Below are positions 1 to 8,266 of a stretch of 64,000 bases of DNA, one piece after another (position 1 is the first letter of the stretch; every line of letters starts with the position of its first letter). Both the position numbers and the translations under genes were made by a program. This DNA comes from CAVVNC01 sp963750015 (GTDB lineage: Bacteria; Desulfobacterota; Syntrophorhabdia; Syntrophorhabdales; WCHB1-27). The notes beneath the pieces are model-generated. The model was not told where the DNA came from. It was given only the letters and a program-made list of their open reading frames with translations, and did not search any database. Location: NCBI GenBank assembly GCA_963750015.1, contig CAVVPU010000203.1:36797-100796 (forward strand), read 5' to 3'.

Positions 1-371
1 CCGCAGTTGCGCAGCACGATCTTCTCCTGATTCTTGAAGAAGGAAAGGCCCTTGAGGGAGCTCACCGTCGCGGCAGTCAGCGGCTCTTTATAAAGCAGCC
101 GTTCCACCACCCTTCCCTTCAGCAGGTGTTCTCCGACGATCTCGTCCGCATCCTCGGGTTTAAGCTTCTGATAAAATATGCCTTCCGGATAGACGAGTGC
201 CAGAGGGCCGAGATCGCAGGAGCCTACGCAACCCGTCTCGATCACCCGGACCTCGTCCTGAAGGCCGTATTCTTTCACCTTGACGACGACAGCATCCCTA
301 ATCTCCCGACAGCCTGAAGAGACGCAGGCAGCCCCCGCACACACCAGTATATGAGCCCGACATAGATCCAT
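1..371 (-). CDS. NuoF-like hydrogenase/NADH dehydrogenase subunit, N-terminal part (runs off window)
   Basis: Only the first ~123 residues are present; the gene continues past the left edge. The start is the ATG at 371, 14 bases after the upstream nuoE-like stop. The visible part is the thioredoxin-like [2Fe-2S] domain of HndC/HydB-type NuoF proteins. All four cysteine ligands are intact (LVCAGAACVSSG and ETGCVGSCDLGPL), followed by the conserved VYPEG and the linker to the flavin domain (IVLRNCG at the edge). Inferred role: NADH- and FMN-binding electron-input subunit. It is the second NuoF of this locus and, unlike the one at 2747-4321, keeps its N-terminal iron-sulfur site. Confidence 0.85.
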   Translation of the reverse strand, partial: MDLCRAHILVCAGAACVSSGCREIRDAVVVKVKEYGLQDEVRVIETGCVGSCDLGPLALVYPEGIFYQKLKPEDADEIVGEHLLKGRVVERLLYKEPLTAATVSSLKGLSFFKNQEKIVLRNC

Positions 372-385
372 TTCTCACCCCTCGC

Positions 386-883
386 TTACTCGTATCGGTC
401 CAGAATTTCCATCACCTTGGTGGTCTTGACCCGCCCGTAAACGTCATCATTCACGAGCATGGCAGGGGCAAGGCCGCATGCACCTATGCAGCGGACCACG
501 TCGAGAGAATACCTCCGGTCTTCCGTGGTGCCGCCTACCTTCACCTCAAGCTCGTCCTCGACCCTTGAGAGGGCTTGCTGGCCTCCCCGGACGTAGCACG
601 CGGTGCCGAGGCAAACCTTGACCGTGTTCCTTCCCTTCGGAGAAGTCGAGAAGAATGAATAGAAGGTCACCACGCCGTAGACCTGGCTCAGCGAAAGGCC
701 GAGGCCTTCCGCGACGATCTGCTGGACCCGCTTCGGAAGATAGCCGAACAGATTCTGCGCCTTGTGCAAAACCATGATGAGGTTCTCGGGCTTTCCCCTA
801 TTCTCTCCTACGATCTCCGTGAGCTTCGGATAGAGCTCTTCTTCTTGTGTATCAGCGCAAGCACACTTATGTTCGTCCGACAT
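386..883 (-). CDS. NuoE-like [2Fe-2S] thioredoxin-fold subunit (HydC/HndA type)
   Basis: A 165-residue protein of the 24-kDa NuoE family, usual length. An N-terminal helical bundle (about 15-75) precedes a thioredoxin-like [2Fe-2S] domain with ligands in VCLGTACYVRGG and RCIGACGLAPAM. The N-terminus is slightly extended and carries two extra cysteines (HKCACADT). It lies between hydA and a truncated nuoF with short gaps, so co-transcription leftward is likely. Inferred role: relays electrons between the NuoF flavin subunit and a partner, either the adjacent HydA or a second complex whose genes begin here. Confidence 0.88.
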   Translation of the reverse strand: MSDEHKCACADTQEEELYPKLTEIVGENRGKPENLIMVLHKAQNLFGYLPKRVQQIVAEGLGLSLSQVYGVVTFYSFFSTSPKGRNTVKVCLGTACYVRGGQQALSRVEDELEVKVGGTTEDRRYSLDVVRCIGACGLAPAMLVNDDVYGRVKTTKVMEILDRYE

Positions 884-949
884 TCGATCCTCCTTGATCG
901 AGCCCCCTTGTGCTCTTTTCGGGACTCGCTGTTTTTTTTCTTTCGGGGC

Positions 950-2707
950 TCACCCCTCCTTCGTAACCTTTCCGTCCGCCAGGTTGCGGGCGCTGTAGTG
1001 GGTATGAAGAAGATGGTGCGCCTTTTCGGAATTAGGCTTCTTCAAGAACTTCTCATAAAGGGCAGCTACGGACGCGTTCTCGTGGGAGCGTCTTTTCGGC
1101 AATGACTTGTCTTCCGCATATAGCGCCTCTCCGCGCCTGGCCCTTCGTGCCATGTCGCTGCCCCACGGCTGACCGCCACCTCCCACGCATCCTCCCGGAC
1201 ACGCCATTATCTCGACGAAGGCATATTCGCTCTTGCCCGTTTCCGCGAGCTGGGACGATATCTTGTCGAGGAGCTTCCTCGCATTGCCTAGACCGTGGGC
1301 CACGGCCACCTTCAGGGTCAGGCCATCCACCGGGATTTCCGCCTCTTTTACCCCCGTCATTCCTCTCATCGGAAGGATGTCGATATTGTCGAGCTCCCGG
1401 CCGGTAACGAGGAAGTAGGCCGATCTGAGGGCAGCTTCCATGACGCCGCCGGTGGCGCCGAAGATGGTGGCCGCACCTGTGTACTCACCGAGAGGATCGT
1501 CGGCAGGCTCATCGGGAAGCTCTTTCAGATCGAGGCCGGCTTCCCGCATCATCCGCGCCAGTTCCCTGGTGGTGAGCACATAGTCCACGTCCTGATAACC
1601 GCTGTCGCGCATCTCGGGCCTCTGGGCTTCGAACTTCTTCGCGGTACAGGGCATGATCGAAACCGACACGATGTCTTCCGCGGGGATGCCTTTGAGCTCA
1701 GGATAGTATGTCTTGGAAAGGGTCCCGAACATCTGCTGCGGTGACTTTGCAGAGGAAACATGGTCCCGGAGGTGCGGATAAAAAGTCTCCATGAATTTTA
1801 TCCAGCCGGGACTGCAAGAAGTGATTACAGGAAGAGACCTTCCCGTCTTTATTGCGTCCACCACCTCGGTACCTTCCTCTATGATAGTGAGGTCGGCCGA
1901 GAAGTTGGTGTCGAAGACCGCGTCGAAGCGCATTCTTCTCAGGGCCGCATGCAGTTTTCCGGAGACGATCGTGCCGGGCTCCATGCCGAATTCCTCTCCG
2001 AGCTGAGCCCTGATCGCCGGTGCCTCCTGTACGACCACGTGCTTCTTCGGATCGTTGAGCGCCTTCCAGACCGCATCGGTCTGACTCTTCTCATAAAGGG
2101 CGCCCACTGGGCAGAAGACGGTGCACTGGCCGCAGTTGACGCAGACGCTGTTGCCCAGGCCCTGATTGAGGGCCGTGCTTATGCTTGTATCGAAGCCCCT
2201 GCTGTCGAGGGTGAGAGCGTTCACGGTTTGAATCTCCGAGCAGACGTTGATGCACCGGCCACAAAGGATGCACTTGTTGGGGTCCCTCACGATAGAGACG
2301 CTCGAATCGTCTATGGGCCTTTTGTTTTTCTTGCCCTTGCCCGCGATCTCCTTGATGCCTACGGTGCGGGCCACATCCTGCAGCTCGCATCTGCTGTTCT
2401 TGATGCAGGTCAGGCAATCGCCGTCGTGGTCGGATAGGATCAGCTCGACAAGCTCTCTGCGGGCGCTCCTCACACGGGCGGTGTTGGTATTCACCACCCA
2501 TCCTTTCTCCAGTTGAGTGAGACAGGCCCTCTTCAAGGTCGGAAAACCCTCCACCTCGACCACGCATATGCCGCAGGAACCCTCGGCCGGCAGATCGGGG
2601 TGTCTGCACAGGGTCGGTATGGCAAAGTTGGCCGACCGGGCAGCCTCCAGTATGGTCGTTCCTTCCGGGACCTCTATTTCAACTTTATTTATCGTGGCTT
2701 TTATCAT
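950..2707 (-). CDS. hydA: [FeFe]-hydrogenase catalytic subunit (HydA/HndD type)
   Basis: 585 residues with the full modular order of group A [FeFe]-hydrogenases. An N-terminal [2Fe-2S] domain has C34, C45, C48 and C62. A His-Cys [4Fe-4S] motif follows (HDGDCLTCIKNSRC), then two [4Fe-4S] sites (CILCGRCINVC and CVNCGQCTVFC). The H-cluster motifs are TSCSPGW, MPCTAKKFE and MACPGGCVGGGGQP, so the proton-transfer and ligand cysteines are intact. The C-terminus holds the fused small-subunit-like segment. It reversibly makes H2, probably in the cytoplasm as there is no signal peptide. Between nuoF and nuoE genes it fits an electron-bifurcating HydABC/Hnd complex using NADH and ferredoxin; bifurcation itself is inferred. 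Confidence 0.95.
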   Translation of the reverse strand: MIKATINKVEIEVPEGTTILEAARSANFAIPTLCRHPDLPAEGSCGICVVEVEGFPTLKRACLTQLEKGWVVNTNTARVRSARRELVELILSDHDGDCLTCIKNSRCELQDVARTVGIKEIAGKGKKNKRPIDDSSVSIVRDPNKCILCGRCINVCSEIQTVNALTLDSRGFDTSISTALNQGLGNSVCVNCGQCTVFCPVGALYEKSQTDAVWKALNDPKKHVVVQEAPAIRAQLGEEFGMEPGTIVSGKLHAALRRMRFDAVFDTNFSADLTIIEEGTEVVDAIKTGRSLPVITSCSPGWIKFMETFYPHLRDHVSSAKSPQQMFGTLSKTYYPELKGIPAEDIVSVSIMPCTAKKFEAQRPEMRDSGYQDVDYVLTTRELARMMREAGLDLKELPDEPADDPLGEYTGAATIFGATGGVMEAALRSAYFLVTGRELDNIDILPMRGMTGVKEAEIPVDGLTLKVAVAHGLGNARKLLDKISSQLAETGKSEYAFVEIMACPGGCVGGGGQPWGSDMARRARRGEALYAEDKSLPKRRSHENASVAALYEKFLKKPNSEKAHHLLHTHYSARNLADGKVTKEG

Positions 2708-2746
2708 CTTTGTTGCAACCTCCTCGCTTTTTGCGCATCGCAGCCC

Positions 2747-4321
2747 TTAGCTGCCCGCGATCTCGTCCCGGAAATACTTAAGACAACTGGAGACGGGAAG
2801 ATAGAGAGACTGTCCCAGGGGGCAGAAGGATGTATCCTTCATAACACTCGCAATTTGCAGGAGCCGGTCCAGGTCGTCGGCCTTTGCCTGGGAATCCGCG
2901 AGGCCGTCGACGATCTCCACGAGTCTCGCCGTGCCGAGCCGGCAGGGAACACAATGGCCGCACGACTCGTGTTTGAAGAAATGGATGACGCTCTTCAGCA
3001 TCTCGAGGATCGACGTGTCTTCGTTCATGACCAGGATCGCACCGCTCCCGAGGGCTGCCGCATACTCCTTCAGATTGACGAAGTCCATCTGCACATCGAG
3101 CATGTCGGGGCCGAGAAAAGCACCGGCGGCCCCGCCTACAAGGGCTCCTTTGAATGTTTTGCCGTCACTTATGCCGCTTCCGTATTCGTAGATGATGTCC
3201 CTCAAAGTGGTGCCCATCTCGGTCTCGATGAGACCAGGGGTCGCCACGTGTCCCAGGATGGTGTAGACCTTGGTCCCCGAGCACTTGGGGGTCCCGTATT
3301 GTTTGAACCAGTTTGCCCCGTTGTGCACTATGTCGGCGATGTTCGCCAGGGTCTCCACGTTGTTGACCACCGTAGGCTTGCCCCAAAGACCTGCAACCAC
3401 CGGATAGGGGGGTTTATTCCTCGGATGGCCCCTGTGCCCTTCGAGCGACTCTATGAGGGCCGTCTCCTCGCCGCATACATACGCACCGGCGCCCTTCATC
3501 ACTTCGATGTCGAAGCTGAAAGGCTTGTCGAATATGCCATTTCCGAGAAGGCCCAGAGAACGGGCATCGGCGATGGCTTTTTCCGTGCGTTCGATGGAAA
3601 GGGAATACTCTCCCCTGATGTAGATAAAGCCGCGCGTGGCACCGACGGCGTACCCCGCGATCATCATGCCCTCAAGCAGTTTATGTGGGTCGCCTTCAAG
3701 GATGAGCCTGTCTTTGAACGTGCCCGGCTCTCCTTCGTCGGCGTTGCAGAGGATGAATTTCTCCTCACCCGGCGCTTTTCGCGCAAACTCCCATTTGGCG
3801 CCCGTGGGAAAGGCCGCTCCGCCCCTGCCCGCGAGTCCCGACCTCTTCACCTCGTTGATGACCTCTTCCGGCGTCATACTAGTGAGGGCCTTGGACGCTG
3901 CTTCGTATCCGCCTGCGGCAATATACTCTTCGATACTCTCAGGGTTGATAAAGCCGCAATTCTTGAGCACCACCCGTGGCTGCTCCTTGGTAAGGCCCGT
4001 TTTCTCCCTTCTTATGATAAAACGTTTCGGCGCCTGCGTGAGGAGAAGCCGCTTTACGAGCCTGCCTTTCAGCAACTGCTCTTCAACGAACTCGGGCACA
4101 TCCTCTTTGGTGACGTTCGCGTAGTAAAGACCCTCCGGGTAGACGACGAGCACCACGCCCATCCCGGTCACACCGAGGTTGCCGGTTTCGAGAACAGCCA
4201 CTTCCCCTGACAGGCCTTTGTTCTTGATCTCCTGAACGAGCTCGGCCTGGACCGCCCGGGCCCCGGCCATGATCGTACCCGCGTCCATGCTTATCAATAC
4301 GTGGCTTCTCGCTATATTCAT
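2747..4321 (-). CDS. NuoF-like NADH/FMN subunit with cysteine-free N-terminal domain (HydB/HndC type)
   Basis: 524 residues. The NADH/FMN core (about 110-430) has the glycine-rich motif GRGGAAFPTGAKWE, and the C-terminal [4Fe-4S] motif ESCGHCVPCRLG plus the distal CPLG cysteine is intact. The N-terminal thioredoxin-like domain (about 1-100) keeps its fold signature (VVYPEGLYYANV), but every iron-sulfur cysteine is replaced: the CxxxxC site reads MDAGTIMAGA and the second reads TGNLGVTGMG. It also lacks the extra C-terminal bis-[4Fe-4S] ferredoxin domain seen in the NuoF at 20166. It overlaps the upstream nuoE by 4 bases, so the two are translationally coupled. Inferred: diaphorase subunit of the HydA just downstream. 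Confidence 0.92.
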   Translation of the reverse strand: MNIARSHVLISMDAGTIMAGARAVQAELVQEIKNKGLSGEVAVLETGNLGVTGMGVVLVVYPEGLYYANVTKEDVPEFVEEQLLKGRLVKRLLLTQAPKRFIIRREKTGLTKEQPRVVLKNCGFINPESIEEYIAAGGYEAASKALTSMTPEEVINEVKRSGLAGRGGAAFPTGAKWEFARKAPGEEKFILCNADEGEPGTFKDRLILEGDPHKLLEGMMIAGYAVGATRGFIYIRGEYSLSIERTEKAIADARSLGLLGNGIFDKPFSFDIEVMKGAGAYVCGEETALIESLEGHRGHPRNKPPYPVVAGLWGKPTVVNNVETLANIADIVHNGANWFKQYGTPKCSGTKVYTILGHVATPGLIETEMGTTLRDIIYEYGSGISDGKTFKGALVGGAAGAFLGPDMLDVQMDFVNLKEYAAALGSGAILVMNEDTSILEMLKSVIHFFKHESCGHCVPCRLGTARLVEIVDGLADSQAKADDLDRLLQIASVMKDTSFCPLGQSLYLPVSSCLKYFRDEIAGS

Positions 4322-4776
4322 GAGCCCTTTCTCCTCTCCTCCAGAATTCCGTCCACCCGTTCCGGAGTAAGTTTGCCGAACATCTCGTCATTTATCATGA
4401 TGGCGGGGGCGACACCGCATACTCCGAGACAACTGGCGAGTTCCAGCGTGAACGCGCCGTCGGGGGTCGTTTCCCCCACGTCGATGCCAAGCTTCTCTTT
4501 GAGGTAGTCGAGGACCGACGTCGAGCCCATGAGATGGCACGGAGGCGAATCGCAGAGCCTGATGATATGCCTGCCCCGGGGCGCGAGGCTGAACATGGTG
4601 TAGAAGGTTGCAACCCCGTGCACGTAACTGTAAGGCACCTTCAAATAGTCGGCGCAGGCCTCGAGGTCCTCTTTCGCGACGAAGTGGCGGGCGTTCGCGT
4701 CCTGAAGTTCGTGAAGTATGTAAAGAATGTTATGGAGCTCCGGTTGAAACTTTTTTACTATGGCTTCTCTATCCAA
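4318..4776 (-). CDS. NuoE-like [2Fe-2S] subunit (HydC/HndA type)
   Basis: 152 residues, normal NuoE length. A helical N-terminal half (about 10-65) is followed by the thioredoxin-like [2Fe-2S] domain with all four ligands (RLCDSPPCHLMG and ASCLGVCGVAP). The stop overlaps the start of the NuoF at 2747-4321, and the HndB-like gene lies just upstream. These genes are therefore one hnd/hyd-type operon transcribed leftward from about 5.2 kb. Confidence 0.9.
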   Translation of the reverse strand: MDREAIVKKFQPELHNILYILHELQDANARHFVAKEDLEACADYLKVPYSYVHGVATFYTMFSLAPRGRHIIRLCDSPPCHLMGSTSVLDYLKEKLGIDVGETTPDGAFTLELASCLGVCGVAPAIMINDEMFGKLTPERVDGILEERRKGS

Positions 4777-4794
4777 GGTGTGTCCTCCTCCTCA

Positions 4795-5154
4795 TCACGT
4801 TGTCTCGATAACGTATTCAAGGACGGGGTTGCCGTTCACGATGTGCTCGGCCACCACCTTTCTAACCTTTTCCGCGTCCATGTTGCCATAGATGATCCCG
4901 GGTTTCCCCTCCTCGAGCACCTCAATCATCGGCTCCTGGGAAGCAAGCCCCTTCTCTCCTGTCTGGGTCACTACGACATCTCCGAGGTTCCTGCGGGATA
5001 TCTCGTCGACAAAGGACCTCAAGACCTCCCGTGCCCCGGAAGCGATGCCGCTGGTCCCCATGCCGACCACAACCTTGATCCGGGCCTCTTTCTGCCGCAA
5101 CTGGATGTCTTTTCTTGCCTTCTCTCTGATGGCTTTCAGTTCATCTAAGTTCAT
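4795..5154 (-). CDS. HndB-like thioredoxin-fold protein lacking iron-sulfur cysteines
   Basis: 119 residues resembling HndB, the (2Fe-2S) ferredoxin-like accessory subunit of NADP-reducing hydrogenases. A helical N-terminus (MNLDELKAIREKAR) is followed by the conserved VVVGMGTSGIASGAREVL and VVTQTGEKG. In family members with a cluster the TSG position is TCG and further cysteines follow; here the protein has no cysteine at all, so it cannot bind [2Fe-2S] in the usual way. GGGAGG lies 5 bases before the ATG. It is the first gene after the promoter/Rex-box region, so probably the first structural gene of the hydrogenase operon. A structural role is the simplest guess. Confidence 0.8.
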   Translation of the reverse strand: MNLDELKAIREKARKDIQLRQKEARIKVVVGMGTSGIASGAREVLRSFVDEISRRNLGDVVVTQTGEKGLASQEPMIEVLEEGKPGIIYGNMDAEKVRKVVAEHIVNGNPVLEYVIETT

Positions 5155-5165
5155 TCAAACCTCCC

Positions 5166-5204
5166 ATGTGAATAATTTAACAAAACGGGAATCCTTTTCG
5201 TCAA
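5166..5204 (-). promoter_or_regulatory. Promoter with overlapping Rex-type operator
   Basis: Read on the minus strand: a -35 box TTGACG (5199-5204), an 18-base spacer and a -10 box TTAAAT (5175-5180). The 18-mer at 5166-5183, TTGTTAAATTATTCACAT on that strand, matches the Rex operator pattern TTGTKAA-N4-TTMACAA with one deviation at the last base. It covers the -10 box, the usual place for Rex to block RNA polymerase. A rex gene is at 18994-19665. The downstream target is the HndB-NuoE-NuoF-HydA operon. Transcription start and binding are inferred. Confidence 0.68.
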
Positions 5205-5261
5205 TCCTGGACCATCCTGATCGATAAGCCTCCTTCTTTCCCATGAGCAGACCCTGTGTCC

Positions 5262-5792
5262 TCACAAACGTTCGTCCAGGTACTGTTCAAGGAAGCCGAT
5301 CACCTCGGGATGGTTGATCGGGACCTCTTTCAATACCTCGTGAATCTCGTCGGTATCGAGGGTGAACTCCGCTCCGTCGGGTCTATACCTAAAAACGAAC
5401 CGCACTTCCGGATTGCTCACGCAAAGGAGCAGAATCGTCTCCTTCATGTCCCCCATGGGAGGCAAGTCCGGATGGTCGAGGACAAAGGTGGCTCGAACAA
5501 TCGTGCCCTGGCCCGGTGTACTGTTCAGGCAGAATTCACCTCCACACATCTGCGTGGCCCCTTGCAAAAGGGGTATACCGAGGCCGATCTTCTTCTCTTT
5601 TTTCGTCGAAAAAAAAGGGTCTTGAGCGGCCTTGACCACATCCTCTGCCATGCCCGTCCCGTTATCGGCGATTGTCACGGTGAGAAGATTCTCCTCCTTC
5701 GCGGCAACGACTGAGATGTTGATGCAGGTGCTTCCGGCCCTCACGGAGTTCATCGCAATATCCATGATATGGTCGGCCAGCACTTCCAGCAT
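5262..5792 (-). CDS. HATPase_c-domain protein (histidine kinase-like ATPase)
   Basis: 176 residues with a GHKL-type ATP-binding domain over about 1-110: N box DIAMNSVRAG, G1 box DNGTGM, then KIGLGIPLLQ and GQGT. There is no phosphoacceptor His domain and no sensor domain, so it is a bare ATPase module, as in anti-sigma or partner-switch kinases. The C-terminal ~60 residues are not recognised. The ATG overlaps the end of the PHP gene. It is the last gene of the regulatory module upstream of the hydrogenase structural genes. Inferred: phosphorylation or binding step in hydrogenase-linked signalling. Confidence 0.8.
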   Translation of the reverse strand: MLEVLADHIMDIAMNSVRAGSTCINISVVAAKEENLLTVTIADNGTGMAEDVVKAAQDPFFSTKKEKKIGLGIPLLQGATQMCGGEFCLNSTPGQGTIVRATFVLDHPDLPPMGDMKETILLLCVSNPEVRFVFRYRPDGAEFTLDTDEIHEVLKEVPINHPEVIGFLEQYLDERL

Positions 5793-6554
5793 CAGCCTGG
5801 TCCCCCCGTGCGCTTCTCTTCATACATCCTGGCCGTATTCCCATAGTTGCGAAGGGCCACGGCCACCTCCTCGAAGGTCGGCTCGGCGCATGATAAGGAT
5901 ATGCGCTTCTTTCCTATGTCCCTGAGATAATGGGCATCGGAGAAGCTGACCAGGGGAAGGTCCTTGGCTAGGTATGAAGGGAAGCACATTGTCCAGCCGT
6001 TTTTCGCTCCTGATCTCGAGGGCGTCGAAGGGGATCTCCTCGGGCACATAGCCGAGCTGAGTGATGATACCAAAAGTGGAGCTGTCTATGTGGGAAGCGA
6101 TCGCAAGGCTGCCATGATTACGGGCCCACGTTGCCGCGTCGTTGATCGAGATGTTGGAGGAGTTGAGGAGAAGCTTGCTCTCGAACCGAACGATCTCGTC
6201 GTGTGCGTCGACCACGACCTGGTCTCCGAAATAGTCGGGATCGTTCTCGATGGGTGGGAGCAAATCGTAGACCATCTTCTGCATCTCCATGGCCGTCTCG
6301 TAATCGGGGAAGAGCACCAGTACGTGCACTTCTTCGATCGTCTGCAGCTCCATGCCGAGCAAGACCGTCGGTCCGGCCTCCCCGGCCGCGGCCTCGACAT
6401 AAGGCCCGTTTTCCACCATGTTGTGATCGGTGATTGCAATCATGTCGAGACCCACCTTTCGAGCCCGTTCCACAATGCCCCTCGGCGACATTTCGAGGCT
6501 GGAGCACGGAGACAGGGTCGAATGAATATGAAAATCACATGAAAACAGGGGCAC
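5792..6554 (-). CDS. PHP-domain phosphoesterase-like protein, reading frame broken by one base
   Basis: The PHP metal-binding signature DFHIHSTLSPCSS starts the protein, followed by AITDHNMVENG, GMELQTIEEVHVL and ASHID, all typical PHP metal-ligand blocks. The frame with the start runs 6554-5820 but becomes nonsense after about 5985. The conserved end (SYLAKDLPLVSFSDAHYL, with the last PHP His motif SDAH) lies in another frame ending at 5792. Removing one A from the five-A run (minus strand, about 6000-6004) joins the frames as SENGWTMCFPSYLAKD. An extra base by mutation or sequencing error is likely. Intact, it would have about 253 residues. PHP proteins are often found beside sensory hydrogenases; the substrate is unknown. 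Confidence 0.78.
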
Positions 6555-6555
6555 C

Positions 6556-6894
6556 TTAAGCCCTTTTCAGGATGTCATACAACTCGCCCGAAACTTCAAA
6601 CGCGGTCAAACCGCTCCGGAGGAGCGCAACTTTTTCCGCCCTCGCCCTTTCGATCAATTCCTTATCGATTTTCAGGTTGCGGGGGGTGATGATGGCGACG
6701 ATCTCCTTCAGCTTCGCCACGCCTAGTATATTGATATGGCGCTGAACCGTAATCCAGGCCGAATTTTCGGGCGCGTTGGCAATCACGTCCGAGAGGAGAT
6801 CCGAGGTATACCCATGCCTTATCTCTTCGCCGAGACCCACGTCGCCGGTAAGGATCTCGAGATCGAGCACGCTCGCAAGCTCACGAACCGTCAT
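6556..6894 (-). CDS. DRTGG-domain protein
   Basis: About 112 residues from the ATG at 6894, chosen because AGGAG lies 6 bases upstream; an in-frame start 33 bases earlier has no such site. The sequence (MTVRELASVLDLEILTG, HGYTSDLLSDVIANAP, AWITVQRHINILGVAKL) matches small DRTGG-domain proteins related to the regulatory part of phosphotransacetylases and HPr kinases. It overlaps the upstream sensory hydrogenase gene by 14 bases. A second DRTGG protein starts the same operon. Likely a small-molecule or protein-binding module in the signalling pathway; no enzyme activity can be assigned. Confidence 0.78.
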   Translation of the reverse strand: MTVRELASVLDLEILTGDVGLGEEIRHGYTSDLLSDVIANAPENSAWITVQRHINILGVAKLKEIVAIITPRNLKIDKELIERARAEKVALLRSGLTAFEVSGELYDILKRA

Positions 6895-8260
6895 TCTCTT
6901 CTCCTGAGTTTTCCCTGATGGTCGCATCCGACTTTTCGTTTGTTGATCCGTTGGCCATGGATTGGGGTAGTTTTCTCGCCAGATCGAGTATCTCCTCGGC
7001 GAGGGTCTTTACCCGCTCCCTGAGCTTTATTACACAATCCGTATCAAAGGCCTGACCTTTGATGATGTCCTCTGCGAGGGCACGGCAATTGGGTGAGCCG
7101 CACGCCCCGCAATCGAGGCCCGGAAGAGTAGCCGTGATGGCATCGAGTCGTTCCATCTTGACCAGAGCCCTCGATACGTCGTCGTCGAGGACCATGATCG
7201 GTCGGGGCATCATGGGCTCGGTCGACCAGAAAGCGTCATTCTCATAAAACCTGCTCAGCTCCTTTTCGTCAAAACAGGCTTCCTGCGTCTTAGACCTGTT
7301 CACCATGTTCCTCAAGTTGACCCTTCCCACGAAGAGATTCTGAATATTGAGCGGCCCTCCGACGCAGCCACCCGCGCAGGCTTGCACTTCGATGAAGTCC
7401 ACGTCCTCGAGCCCCCCGCGCTCTATCTCCTCGAAGATGGTCACCGCGTTCTGGATGCCTCCGGTGGATAATGCAGAAGTTGTGCCGATAGCCCTCGACT
7501 CGCCCGTCAGGTATCCCCAGCCCATACCCATGCTCGTCGCCCTATGGAGTTTCGGGTCGCCTTTTACCTTGCAGAGCTGTTTTATGAGGTCCTTATAGAT
7601 CACCGAAGCCCCTATGACCCCATCTACCGCTGATTTCTTCACGTGCAAGGGTTGCCTCATCTCGGTCACCTTTGCAGGACAGGGGGAAATGAAGAATGCA
7701 CCTATCTTCTCATAGGGGATTCCGGTCCGTCTGGCTGCTTCCTCTTTCGCCAACCGGGCTGCCACTTCCATGGGGGTCATGATGGGGGCAACCTGCTCCA
7801 GAAGACCGGGAAACCTCATCTGCATGAGGCGCAGGATCGCAGGGCAAGCCGAAGAGATGAGGGGCTTCTTGTAGGTGTTTGTCTCAAGGTACTTACGCAC
7901 CATGAAGCTCACGACTTCGGCTGCAAGGGCAACCTCGAAGACCTCATCGAAGCCGATACGGATGAAGGCCTCCAGTATTCTTTCGATTTGCTTCTCTTCC
8001 CTGAACTGGCCGAAGAAAGAGGGCGCAGGGAGCACTATCTTGTGATCGAATTCGGAGAGCTTCTCGAGGGTATCGGTCACGGCGACCTTTGCGTGGTTCG
8101 GGCAGCAACGGATGCACTCTCCGCAGTCGATGCAGCGCTCCTCCATGATCCTCGCCTTGCCCCGGTGCACACGGATGGCCTCGACAGGACACCCCTTGAT
8201 GCAGTTTGTGCACCCCTGGCATTTGTCCTTATCGAGTGTGACGGAGTGGAAGAGGTTCAT
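6881..8260 (-). CDS. Sensory-type [FeFe]-hydrogenase domain protein (HydS-like)
   Basis: 459 residues. Two N-terminal [4Fe-4S] motifs (CQGCTNCIKGC and CIDCGECIRCC) precede a divergent H-cluster domain. A C-terminal CGACGSPNC cluster motif (about 385-400) and a helical tail follow. In the first H-cluster motif, ISSACPAI, the cysteine used for proton transfer in catalytic enzymes is Ala. In the second, SPCPAK, the usual Met is Ser. The third is QACAGGCVGG. These changes are those of sensory hydrogenases such as Thermotoga HydS, so H2 or redox sensing is more likely than bulk catalysis. It lacks the PAS domain found in the paralogue at 24098. Neighbours are RsbT-like and DRTGG proteins. Confidence 0.88.
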   Translation of the reverse strand: MNLFHSVTLDKDKCQGCTNCIKGCPVEAIRVHRGKARIMEERCIDCGECIRCCPNHAKVAVTDTLEKLSEFDHKIVLPAPSFFGQFREEKQIERILEAFIRIGFDEVFEVALAAEVVSFMVRKYLETNTYKKPLISSACPAILRLMQMRFPGLLEQVAPIMTPMEVAARLAKEEAARRTGIPYEKIGAFFISPCPAKVTEMRQPLHVKKSAVDGVIGASVIYKDLIKQLCKVKGDPKLHRATSMGMGWGYLTGESRAIGTTSALSTGGIQNAVTIFEEIERGGLEDVDFIEVQACAGGCVGGPLNIQNLFVGRVNLRNMVNRSKTQEACFDEKELSRFYENDAFWSTEPMMPRPIMVLDDDVSRALVKMERLDAITATLPGLDCGACGSPNCRALAEDIIKGQAFDTDCVIKLRERVKTLAEEILDLARKLPQSMANGSTNEKSDATIRENSGEENDGS

Positions 8261-8266
8261 GACGGG

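Noticed and set aside
950..1105. Plus-strand frames across the hydA and nuoF genes (for example 2513-4210)
   Set aside because: Long mirror frames caused by codon bias; they lack family motifs and start sites, while the minus strand carries perfect hydrogenase motifs.
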